Source: Phenylobacterium sp. (GTDB taxonomy: Bacteria; Pseudomonadota; Alphaproteobacteria; Caulobacterales; Caulobacteraceae). From it: a stretch of DNA of 33,826 bases. The stretch spans positions 1 to 33,826 of the forward strand of contig NZ_JAUSLG010000022.1 in NCBI RefSeq assembly GCF_030646615.1. The letters run 5' to 3'. Under the pieces are notes generated by a model, which was not told where the DNA came from, searched no databases, and saw nothing but the letters and a program-made list of their open reading frames with translations. Position 1 is the stretch's first letter. The number at the start of each line of letters is the position of its first letter. Positions 15,471 to 23,587 of the stretch are shown piece after piece. A program made the position numbers and the translations under genes.

Positions 15471-16075
15471 TTGGCGACAGGCCGGAACCCGCGGGCCACC
15501 AGGGCGATCTGCTGTTCCATATGGGCGCTCATCCGCTCAGGCCCGGCGTTCTCCCAGGCGGCCAGGCGGTAGTTCCAGGCATAGGCGGCCATCAGGGTGT
15601 CGACGATCATGTCCACGTCGAGGGACCGATCCACGTCCCCCCGTTCCTGCCCCTCGACCACGCAGTCGCGGATCGTGCCGCGGAGGCGCGGATTGCGGCC
15701 ATAGGGGATGCTGGAGCCCCCCGGACGCCAGCTATAGGCCGCCGCGATATGGGCGAGGAACAGCTGGGTCCGCCGGGTTTCAAAGGCGAAATGCAGGGCG
15801 AAGATCGAGGAGAGCCGGTCGGCCGTGGAGCCGCGCAGGTGCGGCGTCACCCGATCGAGCTCGCCATAGAGATCGTCCAGCCGCTCCTGCATCACCTGGC
15901 TCAGCACCTCGGCCTTGGAGGAAAAGCAGGTGAACACGCTGCCGACCGCCACGCCGGCCTGGCTGGCGATTTCGCGAACGGTCGTCTCTTCGTAGCCGAC
16001 GGTTTCGAACAGATCGCGGGCGGCGTCCAGCACACGACGCCGCGTCGCCTCTTTCTGAGTTTGACGCAGATTCAA
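15467..16075 (-). CDS. TetR-family transcriptional regulator 1
   Basis: A 202-residue TetR regulator. The N-terminal helix-turn-helix domain reads ATRRRVLDAARDLFETVGYEE, then TVREIASQAGVAVGSVF, with TCFSSKAEVL where YFPSKEEL is usual. The rest is a ligand-binding helical domain of unknown specificity. Start choice: the frame extends to a TTG at 16129, but a TTG at 16075 has a strong purine run (GGGGGGAAAA) at the right distance and gives the usual short arm before the first helix. It converges on the mcd gene with a 4-bp overlap, so regulation of mcd or the GST gene is possible but only by proximity. Confidence 0.85.
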   Translation of the reverse strand: MNLRQTQKEATRRRVLDAARDLFETVGYEETTVREIASQAGVAVGSVFTCFSSKAEVLSQVMQERLDDLYGELDRVTPHLRGSTADRLSSIFALHFAFETRRTQLFLAHIAAAYSWRPGGSSIPYGRNPRLRGTIRDCVVEGQERGDVDRSLDVDMIVDTLMAAYAWNYRLAAWENAGPERMSAHMEQQIALVARGFRPVAN

Positions 16076-16192
16076 ATTTTCCCCCCAAGCGCGCTCTATC
16101 GGCGCGTCCTGACCTAGAGCCCGCCGCAAGCAGACTCGTCGAACGCTTGTCCGGCAAGGAACTTTAAGTTGTTCAGGGGTCGGCGGCGTCGA

Positions 16193-16843
16193 TCAGCCGC
16201 GGCGGGCGCCGGCCAGGATGACGCGGATCTGGTCCCGCGAGCGAGCCTGCAGCGCCTCAAGGCTCCAGCCGCCGAAGATCGCCTGCGGATAGTTGGCCAG
16301 ATAGTTGTCGAACAGCATCTGGCTGCGGAGCTTGATCTCGCATTCCTGCGAAAGCTCCCCGCGTTCCACGCCCAGGGCGAGCTGGTCGCCAAAGAGGTCG
16401 ATGATCTCCTGGATCGACGCCAGGGTGCGAAGGGCCTGGCCGTCCTGCCATGACCAGGAGAGGCCCAGCGCGGCGCGGGCCAGGGGCATCTGGGACTTGT
16501 AGAAGCCGTAGCCGGCGCTGAAGGCCTTGAGCAGGGCGTCGTCCACCGTCCGGCCGCGGCTGGCGGCCTCGGTCATGGCCTCGACCACGGCGGCCAGATC
16601 GGCGGTCATGATCTCGCGGAACAGCTCGGACTTGTCGGTGAAGTTGGCGAAAACGGCGCCCGTGGACATGCCGGCGGCCGCAGCGATGTCGCGGATCGTC
16701 GCGCCTTCGTAGCCCTCGGTGCTGAACAGCTCCCGGGCGGCGGCGAGCACCTTGGCCCGGGTCTGCTGCTTGGCCAGGGCCCGGCGGGTGGGCATCCGGA
16801 CGCGGGTCTCGCTCTGACCTTCCACGGCGGCGACGTGCTTCAT
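16193..16843 (-). CDS. TetR-family transcriptional regulator 2
   Basis: A 216-residue TetR regulator with a ~20-residue N-terminal arm, then RAKVLAAARELFSTEGYEGATIRDIAAAAGMSTGAVFANFTDKSELF, the complete helix-turn-helix domain. The C-terminal domain (~70-216) is helical with no recognisable ligand signature. The start at 16843 is chosen because GGAG lies 9 bases upstream and the arm length is normal; the open frame continues to 16969 without a good start. It is divergent from the HIG1/pduO/etf block across a 422-bp gap that holds repeated heptamers, so autoregulation and control of that block are reasonable guesses. Confidence 0.88.
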   Translation of the reverse strand: MKHVAAVEGQSETRVRMPTRRALAKQQTRAKVLAAARELFSTEGYEGATIRDIAAAAGMSTGAVFANFTDKSELFREIMTADLAAVVEAMTEAASRGRTVDDALLKAFSAGYGFYKSQMPLARAALGLSWSWQDGQALRTLASIQEIIDLFGDQLALGVERGELSQECEIKLRSQMLFDNYLANYPQAIFGGWSLEALQARSRDQIRVILAGARRG

Positions 16844-16921
16844 GATTCGATACTCCGATGGCCGTGGCGGGGGGAGCCGACGGCGCTCGCGCAGTCCCTC
16901 GCCACCAAACAGGCGAGGTAA

Positions 16922-17011
16922 CTGAACGCTGATATGGGATCCTCTTAGCGCTGAGCTGGCCGGCTCCACAAGCCGGAGCGTTCAGCGAGCGCGTTCAATT
17001 ACCCGCGTTAT
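16922..17011. promoter_or_regulatory. GCGTTCA heptamer array with a long imperfect hairpin
   Basis: The heptamer GCGTTCA occurs at 16978-16984 and 16991-16997, inverted at 16923-16929, and as GCGTTAT at 17005-17011; the direct copies are 13 and 14 bp apart. CTGAACGCT (16922-16930) is a 9-bp perfect inverted repeat of 16977-16985. That arm also takes part in a second hairpin (16949-16987: 8-bp outer stem with one wobble pair, 3x3 internal loop, 6-bp inner stem). This looks like an operator array or a competing-structure element. Confidence 0.45.
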
Positions 17012-17172
17012 TGTAAAGTTCGCACACGCCATACCTGAAATGAGGCAAGGGTGCGGCGCGACCGACCGTCGCAGGACTTTTTCAAGCGCTACAACGGTTT
17101 ATTCACCATATCGGGCGCCGCCGTCGGCCAATGCCCAGGAATGAACCGGCTTCGGTGAATCGGATCAACCAG

Positions 17173-17193
17173 TTGCGCGATTGAGACGCGCAA
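17173..17193. promoter_or_regulatory. 7-bp inverted repeat, possible operator
   Basis: TTGCGCG (17173-17179) and CGCGCAA (17187-17193) are separated by 7 bp, giving a 21-bp operator-sized dyad 72 bp before the HIG1 gene start. It does not share the GCGTTCA motif, so it may bind a different regulator. Confidence 0.35.
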
Positions 17194-17265
17194 TCAGATT
17201 CGCGCACGGTGCTGGAAATCCCTACATAATAGGGCTCTCTGCAAGCGCGCCCCGAGCCCGAGATC

Positions 17266-17466
17266 ATGAACCAGCTGTTCGCCATTTTGATCCCCGCCAG
17301 CCTGCTGGCCGTGACCCTGGCCCTGGGCGTCGGGATCTTCGCCCTGTTCCGCGGCGGGGATTTCGGCCGCTCCTATTCCAACAAGCTGATGCGTCTGCGG
17401 GTCGTCCTGCAGGCCGCCGCCGTGCTCATCCTGGTGACCGCGGTCTGGTGGCGGCACAACGGATAG
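17266..17466 (+). CDS. Small twin-transmembrane protein, HIG1-domain type
   Basis: A 66-residue protein with two hydrophobic segments (~5-28 and ~45-61) joined by a polar loop that contains SYSNKLMRLRVVLQ, close to the HIG1 family pattern (basic residues, then R-x-x-x-Q at the start of the second helix). In mitochondria HIG1 proteins associate with respiratory complexes III and IV; the bacterial role is not established. The position just before a PduO-type gene and etfBA is an arrangement I recall from other alphaproteobacteria. It is close to pduO; its TAG stop falls inside a 12-bp tandem repeat. Confidence 0.75.
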   Translation: MNQLFAILIPASLLAVTLALGVGIFALFRGGDFGRSYSNKLMRLRVVLQAAAVLILVTAVWWRHNG

Positions 17467-17496
17467 GCTTGGGGATAGGCTTTGGGATAGGCGGCG
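17461..17496 (+). repeat. Three tandem 12-bp repeats between the HIG1 gene and pduO
   Basis: GGATAGGC recurs at 17461, 17473 and 17485 with an exact 12-bp period: units GGATAGGCTTGG, GGATAGGCTTTG and GGATAGGCGGCG. The first unit contains the HIG1 stop codon, and the last lies just before the pduO start. Purine-rich GGATAGG may serve as a weak ribosome-binding site. Confidence 0.8.
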
Positions 17497-17501
17497 CCAC
17501 C

Positions 17502-18077
17502 ATGGTTGTTCTGAATCGCATCTACACCCGCACCGGCGATGGCGGCGCCACGCGCCTGGCCAATGGCGCCTTGGTGGCCAAGACCGATCTGCGGGTCGAG
17601 GCCTATGGGGCGGTGGACGAGACCAACGCCTGTCTCGGCCTGGCCCGCCTGCACACGGGCGACGACGCCGAGCTGGACCGCATCCTGGGCCGCATCCAGA
17701 ACGACCTCTTCGATCTAGGGGCCGACCTGGCCAATCCGCCATCGCCCGACGAGGACCCCGCACGGGTGCTGCGCATCAGCGAGGGCCAGGTGACGCGCCT
17801 GGAACGGGAGATCGACGGGATAAATGCGACGCTGGCCCCCCTGACCTCCTTCGTGCTGCCCGGCGGATCGGCCGCGGCCGCCGCCCTGCATCAGGCTCGC
17901 ACGGTCTGTCGGCGGGCCGAGCGGGGCGCCGTGGCCCTTTCGGCGACGGAGACGGTCGGCGCGGCGGCGCTCAAATATCTCAACCGTCTGTCGGACCTGC
18001 TGTTCGTCGCCAGCCGGCGGGCCAATGACGATGGCCAGGGCGATGTGCTCTGGGTTCCCGGCGCCAACCGTGGTTGA
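17502..18077 (+). CDS. Cob(I)alamin adenosyltransferase, PduO type
   Basis: A 191-residue PduO-type ATP:cob(I)alamin adenosyltransferase that makes coenzyme B12. The N-terminal ATP-binding motif YTRTGDGGAT (8-17), the VEAYGAVDETNA block, the helical FVLPGGSAAAAALHQARTVCRRAER and the C-terminal KYLNRLSDLLFVASR are all standard. The start is the ATG of MVVLNRIYTR; the frame is open upstream but that region holds the HIG1 gene. The only ribosome-binding-like sequence is within the 12-bp repeats. Adenosylcobalamin is needed by ethylmalonyl-CoA and methylmalonyl-CoA mutases, which fits the mcd gene in this window. Confidence 0.92.
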   Translation: MVVLNRIYTRTGDGGATRLANGALVAKTDLRVEAYGAVDETNACLGLARLHTGDDAELDRILGRIQNDLFDLGADLANPPSPDEDPARVLRISEGQVTRLEREIDGINATLAPLTSFVLPGGSAAAAALHQARTVCRRAERGAVALSATETVGAAALKYLNRLSDLLFVASRRANDDGQGDVLWVPGANRG

Positions 18078-18087
18078 GACCGCTTGC

Positions 18088-18351
18088 CTAGGGCGCCGGC
18101 GTCTCGGCGGCGGCTTCAGCGCGGGCCCTGGCGGCCTCGGCGGCCTTGCGCTCGGGGATGGTGCGGCCGGTGATATCCGAGATCAGGACCGGGCGGGCGC
18201 AGACACGACCGTCGGGGTCCCACCAGTCGCCCTGCGCCTCGCAGCGCTCGGCTGGCCAGACATAATACCCGTGGTAGCCGAATATGGCGACCAGGGAGAG
18301 GACGAACGCCCCGAGGAAAACCAGCTTCAGGCGGTCAATGATACGGCTCAT
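18088..18351 (-). CDS. Small membrane protein of unknown function
   Basis: An 87-residue protein with one strong hydrophobic segment (~11-28, KLVFLGAFVLSLVAIFGY), then a short domain with two cysteines in RCEAQGDWWDPDGRVCARPV and an Ala/Glu/Arg-rich tail. The CEAQGDWWDPDGRVC core (x13 between Cys) suggests a small disulfide-stabilised periplasmic domain. I do not recognise a named family. The ATG at 18351 is preferred over that at 18363 because GAGG lies 6 bases before it. It is opposite in direction to the flanking pduO and etfB genes. Confidence 0.7.
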   Translation of the reverse strand: MSRIIDRLKLVFLGAFVLSLVAIFGYHGYYVWPAERCEAQGDWWDPDGRVCARPVLISDITGRTIPERKAAEAARARAEAAAETPAP

Positions 18352-18493
18352 AGGCAGCCTCATATTCGGGCTTTTTTCCTCTGGCTAGGGCTGACTGGGG
18401 CGCAAATCGCCTTATCCGCCCGACTTGCAATGCGCGCGGGAAACGTTATGCCCCGTGCGACCCATTCTTCCCCAAAGCGAATTTGAGGCCCTC

Positions 18494-19243
18494 ATGAAGG
18501 TGTTGGTCCCGGTCAAACGGGTAATCGATTACAACGTCAAGCCGCGGGTTAAGTCGGACGAGACCGGCGTTGACCTCGCCAACGTCAAGATGTCCATGAA
18601 CCCCTTCTGCGAGATCGCCGTCGAAGAGGCGGTGCGTCTTAAGGAAAAGGGCGTGGTCACCGAGGTGGTGGCCGTGTCCATCGGCCCGGCCCAGGCGCAG
18701 GAAACCCTGCGCACCGCGCTCGCCATGGGCGCAGACCGCGCCATCCTGGTTCAGACCGACGCCGACCTGGAGCCCCTGGCCGTGGCCAAGGTGCTGAAGG
18801 CCGTCATCGACGAAGAGTCCCCGAACCTGGTGGTCATGGGCAAGCAGGCCATCGACGGCGACAACAACGCCACCGGCCAGATGCTCTCGGCCCTGCTGGG
18901 CTGGCCCCAGGCCAGCTTCGCGTCCAAGCTGGAGATCGCTGGCGACAAGGCGACCGTCACCCGCGAAGTGGACGGCGGCCTGCAGACCATCGAAGCGCCG
19001 CTGCCGGTGATCGTCACCGCCGACCTGCGCCTGAACGAGCCGCGCTACGCCTCCCTGCCCAACATCATGAAGGCCAAGAAAAAGCCCCTCGATACCAAGG
19101 ACATCGCGTCCTACGGCATCGATACGGCGCCGCGCCTCAAGGTGGTCAAGGTGTCGGAACCGCCGAAGCGTGGCGGCGGCATCAAGGTCGAAACCGCGGC
19201 CGATCTGGTCGCCAAGCTCAAGAATGAAGCGGGGGTGCTCTAA
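18494..19243 (+). CDS. etfB: Electron transfer flavoprotein, beta subunit
   Basis: A 249-residue EtfB beginning [19 protein letters not shown], the standard start. [21 protein letters not shown], the AMP-binding region [23 protein letters not shown] and the C-terminal recognition-loop area with [20 protein letters not shown] are all present. With EtfA it carries electrons from acyl-CoA dehydrogenases to ETF:ubiquinone oxidoreductase in the membrane. The start is preceded by GAGG at 5 bases; upstream codons to 18425 are not coding-like. It is translationally linked to etfA (1-bp overlap, TAATG). Confidence 0.97.
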   Translation: MKVLVPVKRVIDYNVKPRVKSDETGVDLANVKMSMNPFCEIAVEEAVRLKEKGVVTEVVAVSIGPAQAQETLRTALAMGADRAILVQTDADLEPLAVAKVLKAVIDEESPNLVVMGKQAIDGDNNATGQMLSALLGWPQASFASKLEIAGDKATVTREVDGGLQTIEAPLPVIVTADLRLNEPRYASLPNIMKAKKKPLDTKDIASYGIDTAPRLKVVKVSEPPKRGGGIKVETAADLVAKLKNEAGVL

Positions 19244-20175
19244 TGGCCGTACTCGTCATCGCCGACCTGAACGCCGGCGCGCTCAGCGACAACACCCATA
19301 AGACCGTCTCGGCCGCCCAGGCCATCGGCGGCGACGTCGACATCCTGGTCGTCGGCAAGGACGCAAAGTCCGCCGCCGACGCCGCCGCCAAGATCGAAGG
19401 CGTCCGCAAGGTGCTGCTGGCCCAGAGCGACGACCTGGGTCACGGCCTGGCCGAGGCCATCGAGGCCGTGGTGGTTCCGCTGATGTCCGGCTACGACGCC
19501 GTGCTGACGCCCGCCACCTCCCAGGGCAAGAACTTCTCGCCCCGCATCGCGGCCAAGCTGGATGTCTCGCACATCTCCGACGTGGTCGAAGTGGTGGACG
19601 CCTCGACCTTCGTTCGCCCGATCTATGCGGGCAACGCGCTGGAGACCGTGCAGTCGTCCGAGGCCAAGAAGGTCATCACCGTCCGTCCCACCGCCTTCAA
19701 GGCGGCGGGCGAAGGCGGTTCGGCCTCGGTCGAGGACGTCGATGCAGGCGCCGGCGCCGGGCCGACCAAGTTCGTCGGCGAGGAGATCGTGAAGTCCGAG
19801 CGTCCGGAACTGACCGGCGCCAAGATCGTCGTCTCCGGCGGTCGCGCCATGGGCTCTGCCGAAGAGTTCCAGAAGGTCATCGAACCCCTGGCCGACAAGC
19901 TGGGCGCGGCCGTGGGCGCCAGCCGGGCCGCGGTGGACGCCGGCTACGCCCCCAACGACTACCAGGTCGGCCAGACCGGCAAGGTGGTGGCGCCGGAGCT
20001 CTACATCGCCATCGGCATCTCGGGCGCGATCCAGCACCTGGCCGGCATGAAGGACTCCAAGGTCATCGTCGCGATCAACAAGGACGGCGACGCGCCGATC
20101 TTCCAGGTCGCCGACTATGGCCTGGTGGCCGACTACAAGACGGCGGTGCCGGAACTGATGTCGGCCCTCGGCTAA
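19243..20175 (+). CDS. etfA: Electron transfer flavoprotein, alpha subunit
   Basis: A 310-residue EtfA. The N-terminal domain starts [12 protein letters not shown]. The C-terminal FAD-binding domain shows [54 protein letters not shown] and [24 protein letters not shown]. The length and all blocks are normal. It overlaps the etfB stop by one base and is followed by a strong intrinsic terminator, so etfB-etfA forms a defined transcription unit. The FAD it binds is supplied by RibF, encoded further along. Confidence 0.97.
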   Translation: MAVLVIADLNAGALSDNTHKTVSAAQAIGGDVDILVVGKDAKSAADAAAKIEGVRKVLLAQSDDLGHGLAEAIEAVVVPLMSGYDAVLTPATSQGKNFSPRIAAKLDVSHISDVVEVVDASTFVRPIYAGNALETVQSSEAKKVITVRPTAFKAAGEGGSASVEDVDAGAGAGPTKFVGEEIVKSERPELTGAKIVVSGGRAMGSAEEFQKVIEPLADKLGAAVGASRAAVDAGYAPNDYQVGQTGKVVAPELYIAIGISGAIQHLAGMKDSKVIVAINKDGDAPIFQVADYGLVADYKTAVPELMSALG

Positions 20176-20201
20176 GGCCGCAGCCGTTCCTTGGCTTCCT
20201 G

Positions 20202-20238
20202 CGAGGCGGCGCCCCCGGGCGCCGCCTCGTTTCGTTTT
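20202..20238 (+). terminator. Rho-independent terminator after etfA
   Basis: A 12-bp perfect GC-rich stem (20202-20213 with 20218-20229), a 4-base loop and a T-rich tail (TTTCGTTTT, 20230-20238) lie 26 bp past the etfA stop. This is the best intrinsic terminator in the window. It separates etfBA from hbdA. Confidence 0.9.
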
Positions 20239-20404
20239 GCCTCCGCTTTTGTTCGCAACTGCGGCTTTCCGGGCACAAACCGACAGCCGATCACATTGCG
20301 GCGCAGCATAAAGACCTTGGCGGGGTCGCCATCCCCCATGTTAGAAAGCCGTCACAGACCAGAGGCGGCCCTGAAGGCGGCCCGCAGATTTGGGGCGAGT
20401 GGAC

Positions 20405-21283
20405 ATGGTTGAGATCAGATCGGTGGGCGTGATCGGCGCCGGCCAGATGGGCTCCGGCATCGCGCATGTCTGCGCCCTGGGCGGCTATGACGTGCTGCTG
20501 CACGATGTCAGCGCCGAGCGGATCGACGCAGGCCTGATCCATATCCAGCACGCCATGGCCCGCCAGGTGTCTCGCGGGCTGATCGACCAGGCCGCCATGG
20601 ACGCCGGCCTGGCCCGGATCAAGGGGGCGCCCGAGCTTCAGGCCGTCGGCGCCTCGGACCTGGCCATCGAGGCCGCCACCGAGAACGAAGAGGTCAAGAA
20701 GACCATCTTCCGCGCGCTCTCGCCGCACCTCGGTCCCGATACGCTGCTGGCCTCCAACACCTCGTCGATCTCGATCACCCGCCTGGCCTCGGCCACAGAT
20801 CGCCCGGAGCGGTTCATCGGCCTGCACTTCATGAACCCCGTGCCGCGCATGAATCTCGTGGAGATCATCCGCGGCATCGCCACCGGCGCCGAGACCTACG
20901 AGACCGCTGTCAACTTCGCCCGGTCGCTGGGCAAGACCACCGCCAACGCCGAGGACTTCCCGGCCTTCATCGTCAACCGCGTCCTGGTCCCGATGATCAA
21001 CGAGGCGATCTACACCCTGTACGAAGGCGTCGGCACGGTGGAGGCCATCGACACGGCCATGAAGCTGGGCGCCAACCATCCGATGGGTCCGCTGGAACTG
21101 GGCGACTTCATCGGCCTGGACACCGTACTGTCGATCATGAACGTCCTCTATGACGGCCTGGCCGACTCCAAGTACCGGCCCTGCCCGCTGCTGGTGAAAT
21201 ATGTCGAGGCCGGTTGGCTGGGCCGCAAGGCCGGCCGCGGCTTCTATGACTATCGCGGCGAAAACCCCGTCCCCACCCGCTAA
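20405..21283 (+). CDS. hbdA: 3-Hydroxybutyryl-CoA dehydrogenase
   Basis: A 292-residue single-domain 3-hydroxyacyl-CoA dehydrogenase. The NAD-binding GAGQMGSG (11-18) starts the Rossmann fold; the catalytic region has SNTSS (~117-121), LHFMNPVP with the catalytic His141, and VEIIRG with Glu153; the C-terminal dimerisation domain starts near [10 protein letters not shown] and contains [17 protein letters not shown]. The length fits bacterial HbdA/PaaH-type enzymes that interconvert acetoacetyl-CoA and 3-hydroxybutyryl-CoA. The ATG at 20405 is preceded by GGGGCGAG. A terminator lies between etfA and this gene, so it probably has its own promoter in 20239-20400. Confidence 0.92.
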   Translation: MVEIRSVGVIGAGQMGSGIAHVCALGGYDVLLHDVSAERIDAGLIHIQHAMARQVSRGLIDQAAMDAGLARIKGAPELQAVGASDLAIEAATENEEVKKTIFRALSPHLGPDTLLASNTSSISITRLASATDRPERFIGLHFMNPVPRMNLVEIIRGIATGAETYETAVNFARSLGKTTANAEDFPAFIVNRVLVPMINEAIYTLYEGVGTVEAIDTAMKLGANHPMGPLELGDFIGLDTVLSIMNVLYDGLADSKYRPCPLLVKYVEAGWLGRKAGRGFYDYRGENPVPTR

Positions 21284-21311
21284 TCCCCCAGCGCGCCTGC
21301 GACCGATCGGC

Positions 21312-21324
21312 GCCCAGGCTGGGC
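21312..21324 (+). terminator. Weak hairpin after hbdA
   Basis: GCCCA (21312-21316) and TGGGC (21320-21324) form a 5-bp stem with a 3-base loop, followed by TTAATCGCTATTCTGTT. The stem is short and the tail interrupted, so this is a weak terminator candidate. Confidence 0.25.
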
Positions 21325-21395
21325 TTAATCGCTATTCTGTTCGACTTGCGCGCCCGGCGTAGCCGATACTCAGGGCGATTCGAACAGGCGGGTTC

Positions 21396-22655
21396 ATGCG
21401 AAGGCTGACGCTTGCGCTGCTCTGCGGCGCCTATCTCTGTCTGGCGCTGATCATCGCCCTTTCGCTCTGGCGGAACGGCGGCGGTTGGGGTGCGGGCGTC
21501 GCCGCCCTGGTCGGCGGCCTGGGCCTGGCCTTCGCCTTCCACGGCCTGATCGAGCACGCCCTGACCTCCTCGGGCATCCGGGCCGAGATCGCCGCCATCC
21601 GCGACGCCCATCGCATCCTGATCGACCAGGTGGAACGGGTGGACGCCCGGCTGTCGGAGGTGGTGGAGACCGTCACCGACGACGCCCTGCGCCGTTCCGA
21701 AGAACTTTCCGGCGAAGTCCACATGCTGGAGGACCTGGTCCAGCGCATGGGCCAGCGCCTGGAAGAGCGGATGACCACCGCCCCGCTCCAGGCCCGCCCG
21801 GGCCACGACCCCCGCCGCGAAGCCGTCCTGCTGGAGACCGTCCGCGGGGCCCTGGCCGACAACCGCGTCGACCTCTACCTGCAGCCGGTGGTCGCCCTGC
21901 CCCAGCGCAAGACCATCTTCTATGAGAGCTTCTCGCGCCTGCGCGACGAGAGCGGCCGGGTCCTGATGCCGGCCGAATATATCAGCGTCGCCGAGGCCGA
22001 GGGCCTGATGACGGCCATCGACAATCTGCTGCTGTTCCGCTGCGTGCAGATCGTCCGGCGGCTGGCCAAGCAGGATCGCAAGGTCGGCATCTTCTGCAAT
22101 GTCGCCCCCACCAGCCTTGGGGATGAGAGCTTCTTCCCGCAGTTCCTGGACATGCTGGCGGCCAATCGCGACCTGGCCGGGGCGCTGATCTTCGAACTGG
22201 GCCAGGGCGCCTTCGAGGCCCGCGGTTCGGTGGAGGCGCGCAACATGGCCAAGCTGGCCGATCTCGGCTTCCGCTTCTCCCTCGACAAGGTCACCGACCT
22301 GGACTTCGACCTGCAGGACCTGGCGCGCTCGGATGTGAAGTTCGTCCGGGTGGGCGCCCAGATGCTGCTGGACGAGATGATCGAGCTGGACGGCCGCCTG
22401 GTGCTGAAGTCCCTGCCCGACCTGGCCGCCGAGGACTTCTGCCAGCTCACCCGCCGCTATGGGGTCGAGGTGATCGTCGAAAAGGTCGAGAGCGAGCGGC
22501 AGATCGTCGATCTGCTGGAGCTTGAGGTCGGCTATGGGCAGGGCCACCTGTTCGGCGAGCCGCGGCCGATCCGCGAGGCCGTCCTGGCCGAGGCCGACCC
22601 CCCGGCCGACTTCCTGCGCCAGGGTCTGCGCCGTCGGGCCGGCGGCCGAGCCTAG
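21396..22655 (+). CDS. tipF: TipF-like protein with degenerate EAL domain (flagellar assembly)
   Basis: A 419-residue protein with two transmembrane segments (~5-25 and ~32-52), a coiled-coil-prone region (~60-125) and an EAL-type domain (~140-405). This order is that of Caulobacter TipF, a c-di-GMP-binding factor needed for flagellum placement and assembly. EAL signature positions: YESFSRL in place of YEALLR (Glu177 kept), FCNVAP (Asn235), FELGQG (Glu267), SLDKVTD in place of the DDFGT metal site (second Asp is Lys298), VKFVRV (Lys315), EKVE, and GYGQGHLFG (Gln382). Loss of the DD pair argues against phosphodiesterase activity. A GATTC site lies at 21377-21381. RBS: AGGCGGG. Confidence 0.82.
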   Translation: MRRLTLALLCGAYLCLALIIALSLWRNGGGWGAGVAALVGGLGLAFAFHGLIEHALTSSGIRAEIAAIRDAHRILIDQVERVDARLSEVVETVTDDALRRSEELSGEVHMLEDLVQRMGQRLEERMTTAPLQARPGHDPRREAVLLETVRGALADNRVDLYLQPVVALPQRKTIFYESFSRLRDESGRVLMPAEYISVAEAEGLMTAIDNLLLFRCVQIVRRLAKQDRKVGIFCNVAPTSLGDESFFPQFLDMLAANRDLAGALIFELGQGAFEARGSVEARNMAKLADLGFRFSLDKVTDLDFDLQDLARSDVKFVRVGAQMLLDEMIELDGRLVLKSLPDLAAEDFCQLTRRYGVEVIVEKVESERQIVDLLELEVGYGQGHLFGEPRPIREAVLAEADPPADFLRQGLRRRAGGRA

Positions 22656-22710
22656 CTTCGTCCCCGCGGCGCATTGACCGCAGGGGCTGCGACCTTTACC
22701 GCCGCGCCTC

Positions 22711-23574
22711 ATGACCGCGCCGCACACGCCCCAGGGCCTATCCGACCTCACCGACCATTACGACGTGCTGCTGAGCGACGTCTGGGGGGTGATCCACAAT
22801 GGCCGCGAGAGCTTCCCGCAGGCCTGCGCGGCGCTGGCCCGCTGGCGGGCCGAGCGCGGCCCGGTGATCCTGATCTCCAATTCGCCGCGGCCCTCGGCCG
22901 ATGTGGTGGCCCAGCTGGACGCCCTGGGCGTGCCCCGCGAGGCCTGGTCGGCCTTCGTCACCTCCGGCGACGCCACCCGCCTGCTGCTGGCCGAACGGGC
23001 GCCGGGTCCCGCCTGGCGCCTCGGCCCCGATCGCGATGCGCCGCTCTATGCCGGTCTGGGCCTGTCTTTCGAGAGCCTCGACAAGGCCGCCTTCATCGCC
23101 TGCACCGGGCCGATCGACGACGAGACCGAAGGCCCCGGCGACTATCAGGCGCGGTTCGAAGGCGCTGCGGCCCGCGGGCTGGAGATGGTCTGCGCCAATC
23201 CCGACATTGTCGTCCAGCGGGGCGACAAGCTGATCTATTGCGGCGGCGCGCTCGCCCAGCTCTACGAGACCCTGGGCGGCAAGGTGGTCATGGCCGGCAA
23301 GCCGCACGCGCCCATCTACGACCTGTGCGTGGCGCAGGCCGAGCGGCTGACCGGCGGCCCGGTGGCGCGGTCGCGGATGCTGTGCATCGGCGATGGCGTG
23401 GCCACCGACGTGAAGGGCGCCAACGCCCAAGGCCTGGACGTGCTGTTCATCGCCGCCGGCATCCACGGCGCCGAAACGATCACGCCTGAGGGCCTGGACG
23501 CCGCCGCCGTCGAGGCCCTGCTCCGCCAGGAAGGCGCAGAAGCGCGCTTCGCCATGGCCGAGCTGAGCTGGTAA
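22711..23574 (+). CDS. HAD-superfamily class IIA hydrolase (TIGR01459-like)
   Basis: A 287-residue HAD phosphatase-like protein of the NagD/class IIA group. Motif I is LLSDVWGVIHNG with nucleophile Asp23; the usual second Asp is Trp25, as in the alphaproteobacterial TIGR01459 group. Motif II is LISNSPRPS, motif III Lys is in AGKPHAPIYDL and motif IV is IGDGVATDVKGANAQG. The cap domain lies between motifs II and III. Absence of the motif I DxD acid/base weakens a phosphatase call, so the reaction is uncertain. It follows the tipF-like gene after 55 bp. Many related genes lie near ribF, as here. Confidence 0.85.
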   Translation: MTAPHTPQGLSDLTDHYDVLLSDVWGVIHNGRESFPQACAALARWRAERGPVILISNSPRPSADVVAQLDALGVPREAWSAFVTSGDATRLLLAERAPGPAWRLGPDRDAPLYAGLGLSFESLDKAAFIACTGPIDDETEGPGDYQARFEGAAARGLEMVCANPDIVVQRGDKLIYCGGALAQLYETLGGKVVMAGKPHAPIYDLCVAQAERLTGGPVARSRMLCIGDGVATDVKGANAQGLDVLFIAAGIHGAETITPEGLDAAAVEALLRQEGAEARFAMAELSW

Positions 23575-23587
23575 CGCGCTTGGCCCC

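Larger units (their letters stand above)
16844..17265. other. 422-bp intergenic region between the second TetR gene and the HIG1 gene
   Basis: There is no convincing gene in this gap. It holds the heptamer array and hairpin (16922-17011), a second inverted repeat (17173-17193), a GATTC site (17197-17201) and a possible -10 (CATAAT, 17225-17230) for the HIG1 gene without a clear -35. It is more AT-rich than its surroundings in 16990-17110. A small RNA cannot be excluded. Confidence 0.6.

Noticed and set aside
21135..22751. A 538-codon minus-strand frame over the tipF-like gene
   Set aside because: The plus strand shows transmembrane segments, a coiled coil and EAL signatures; the antisense frame has none.
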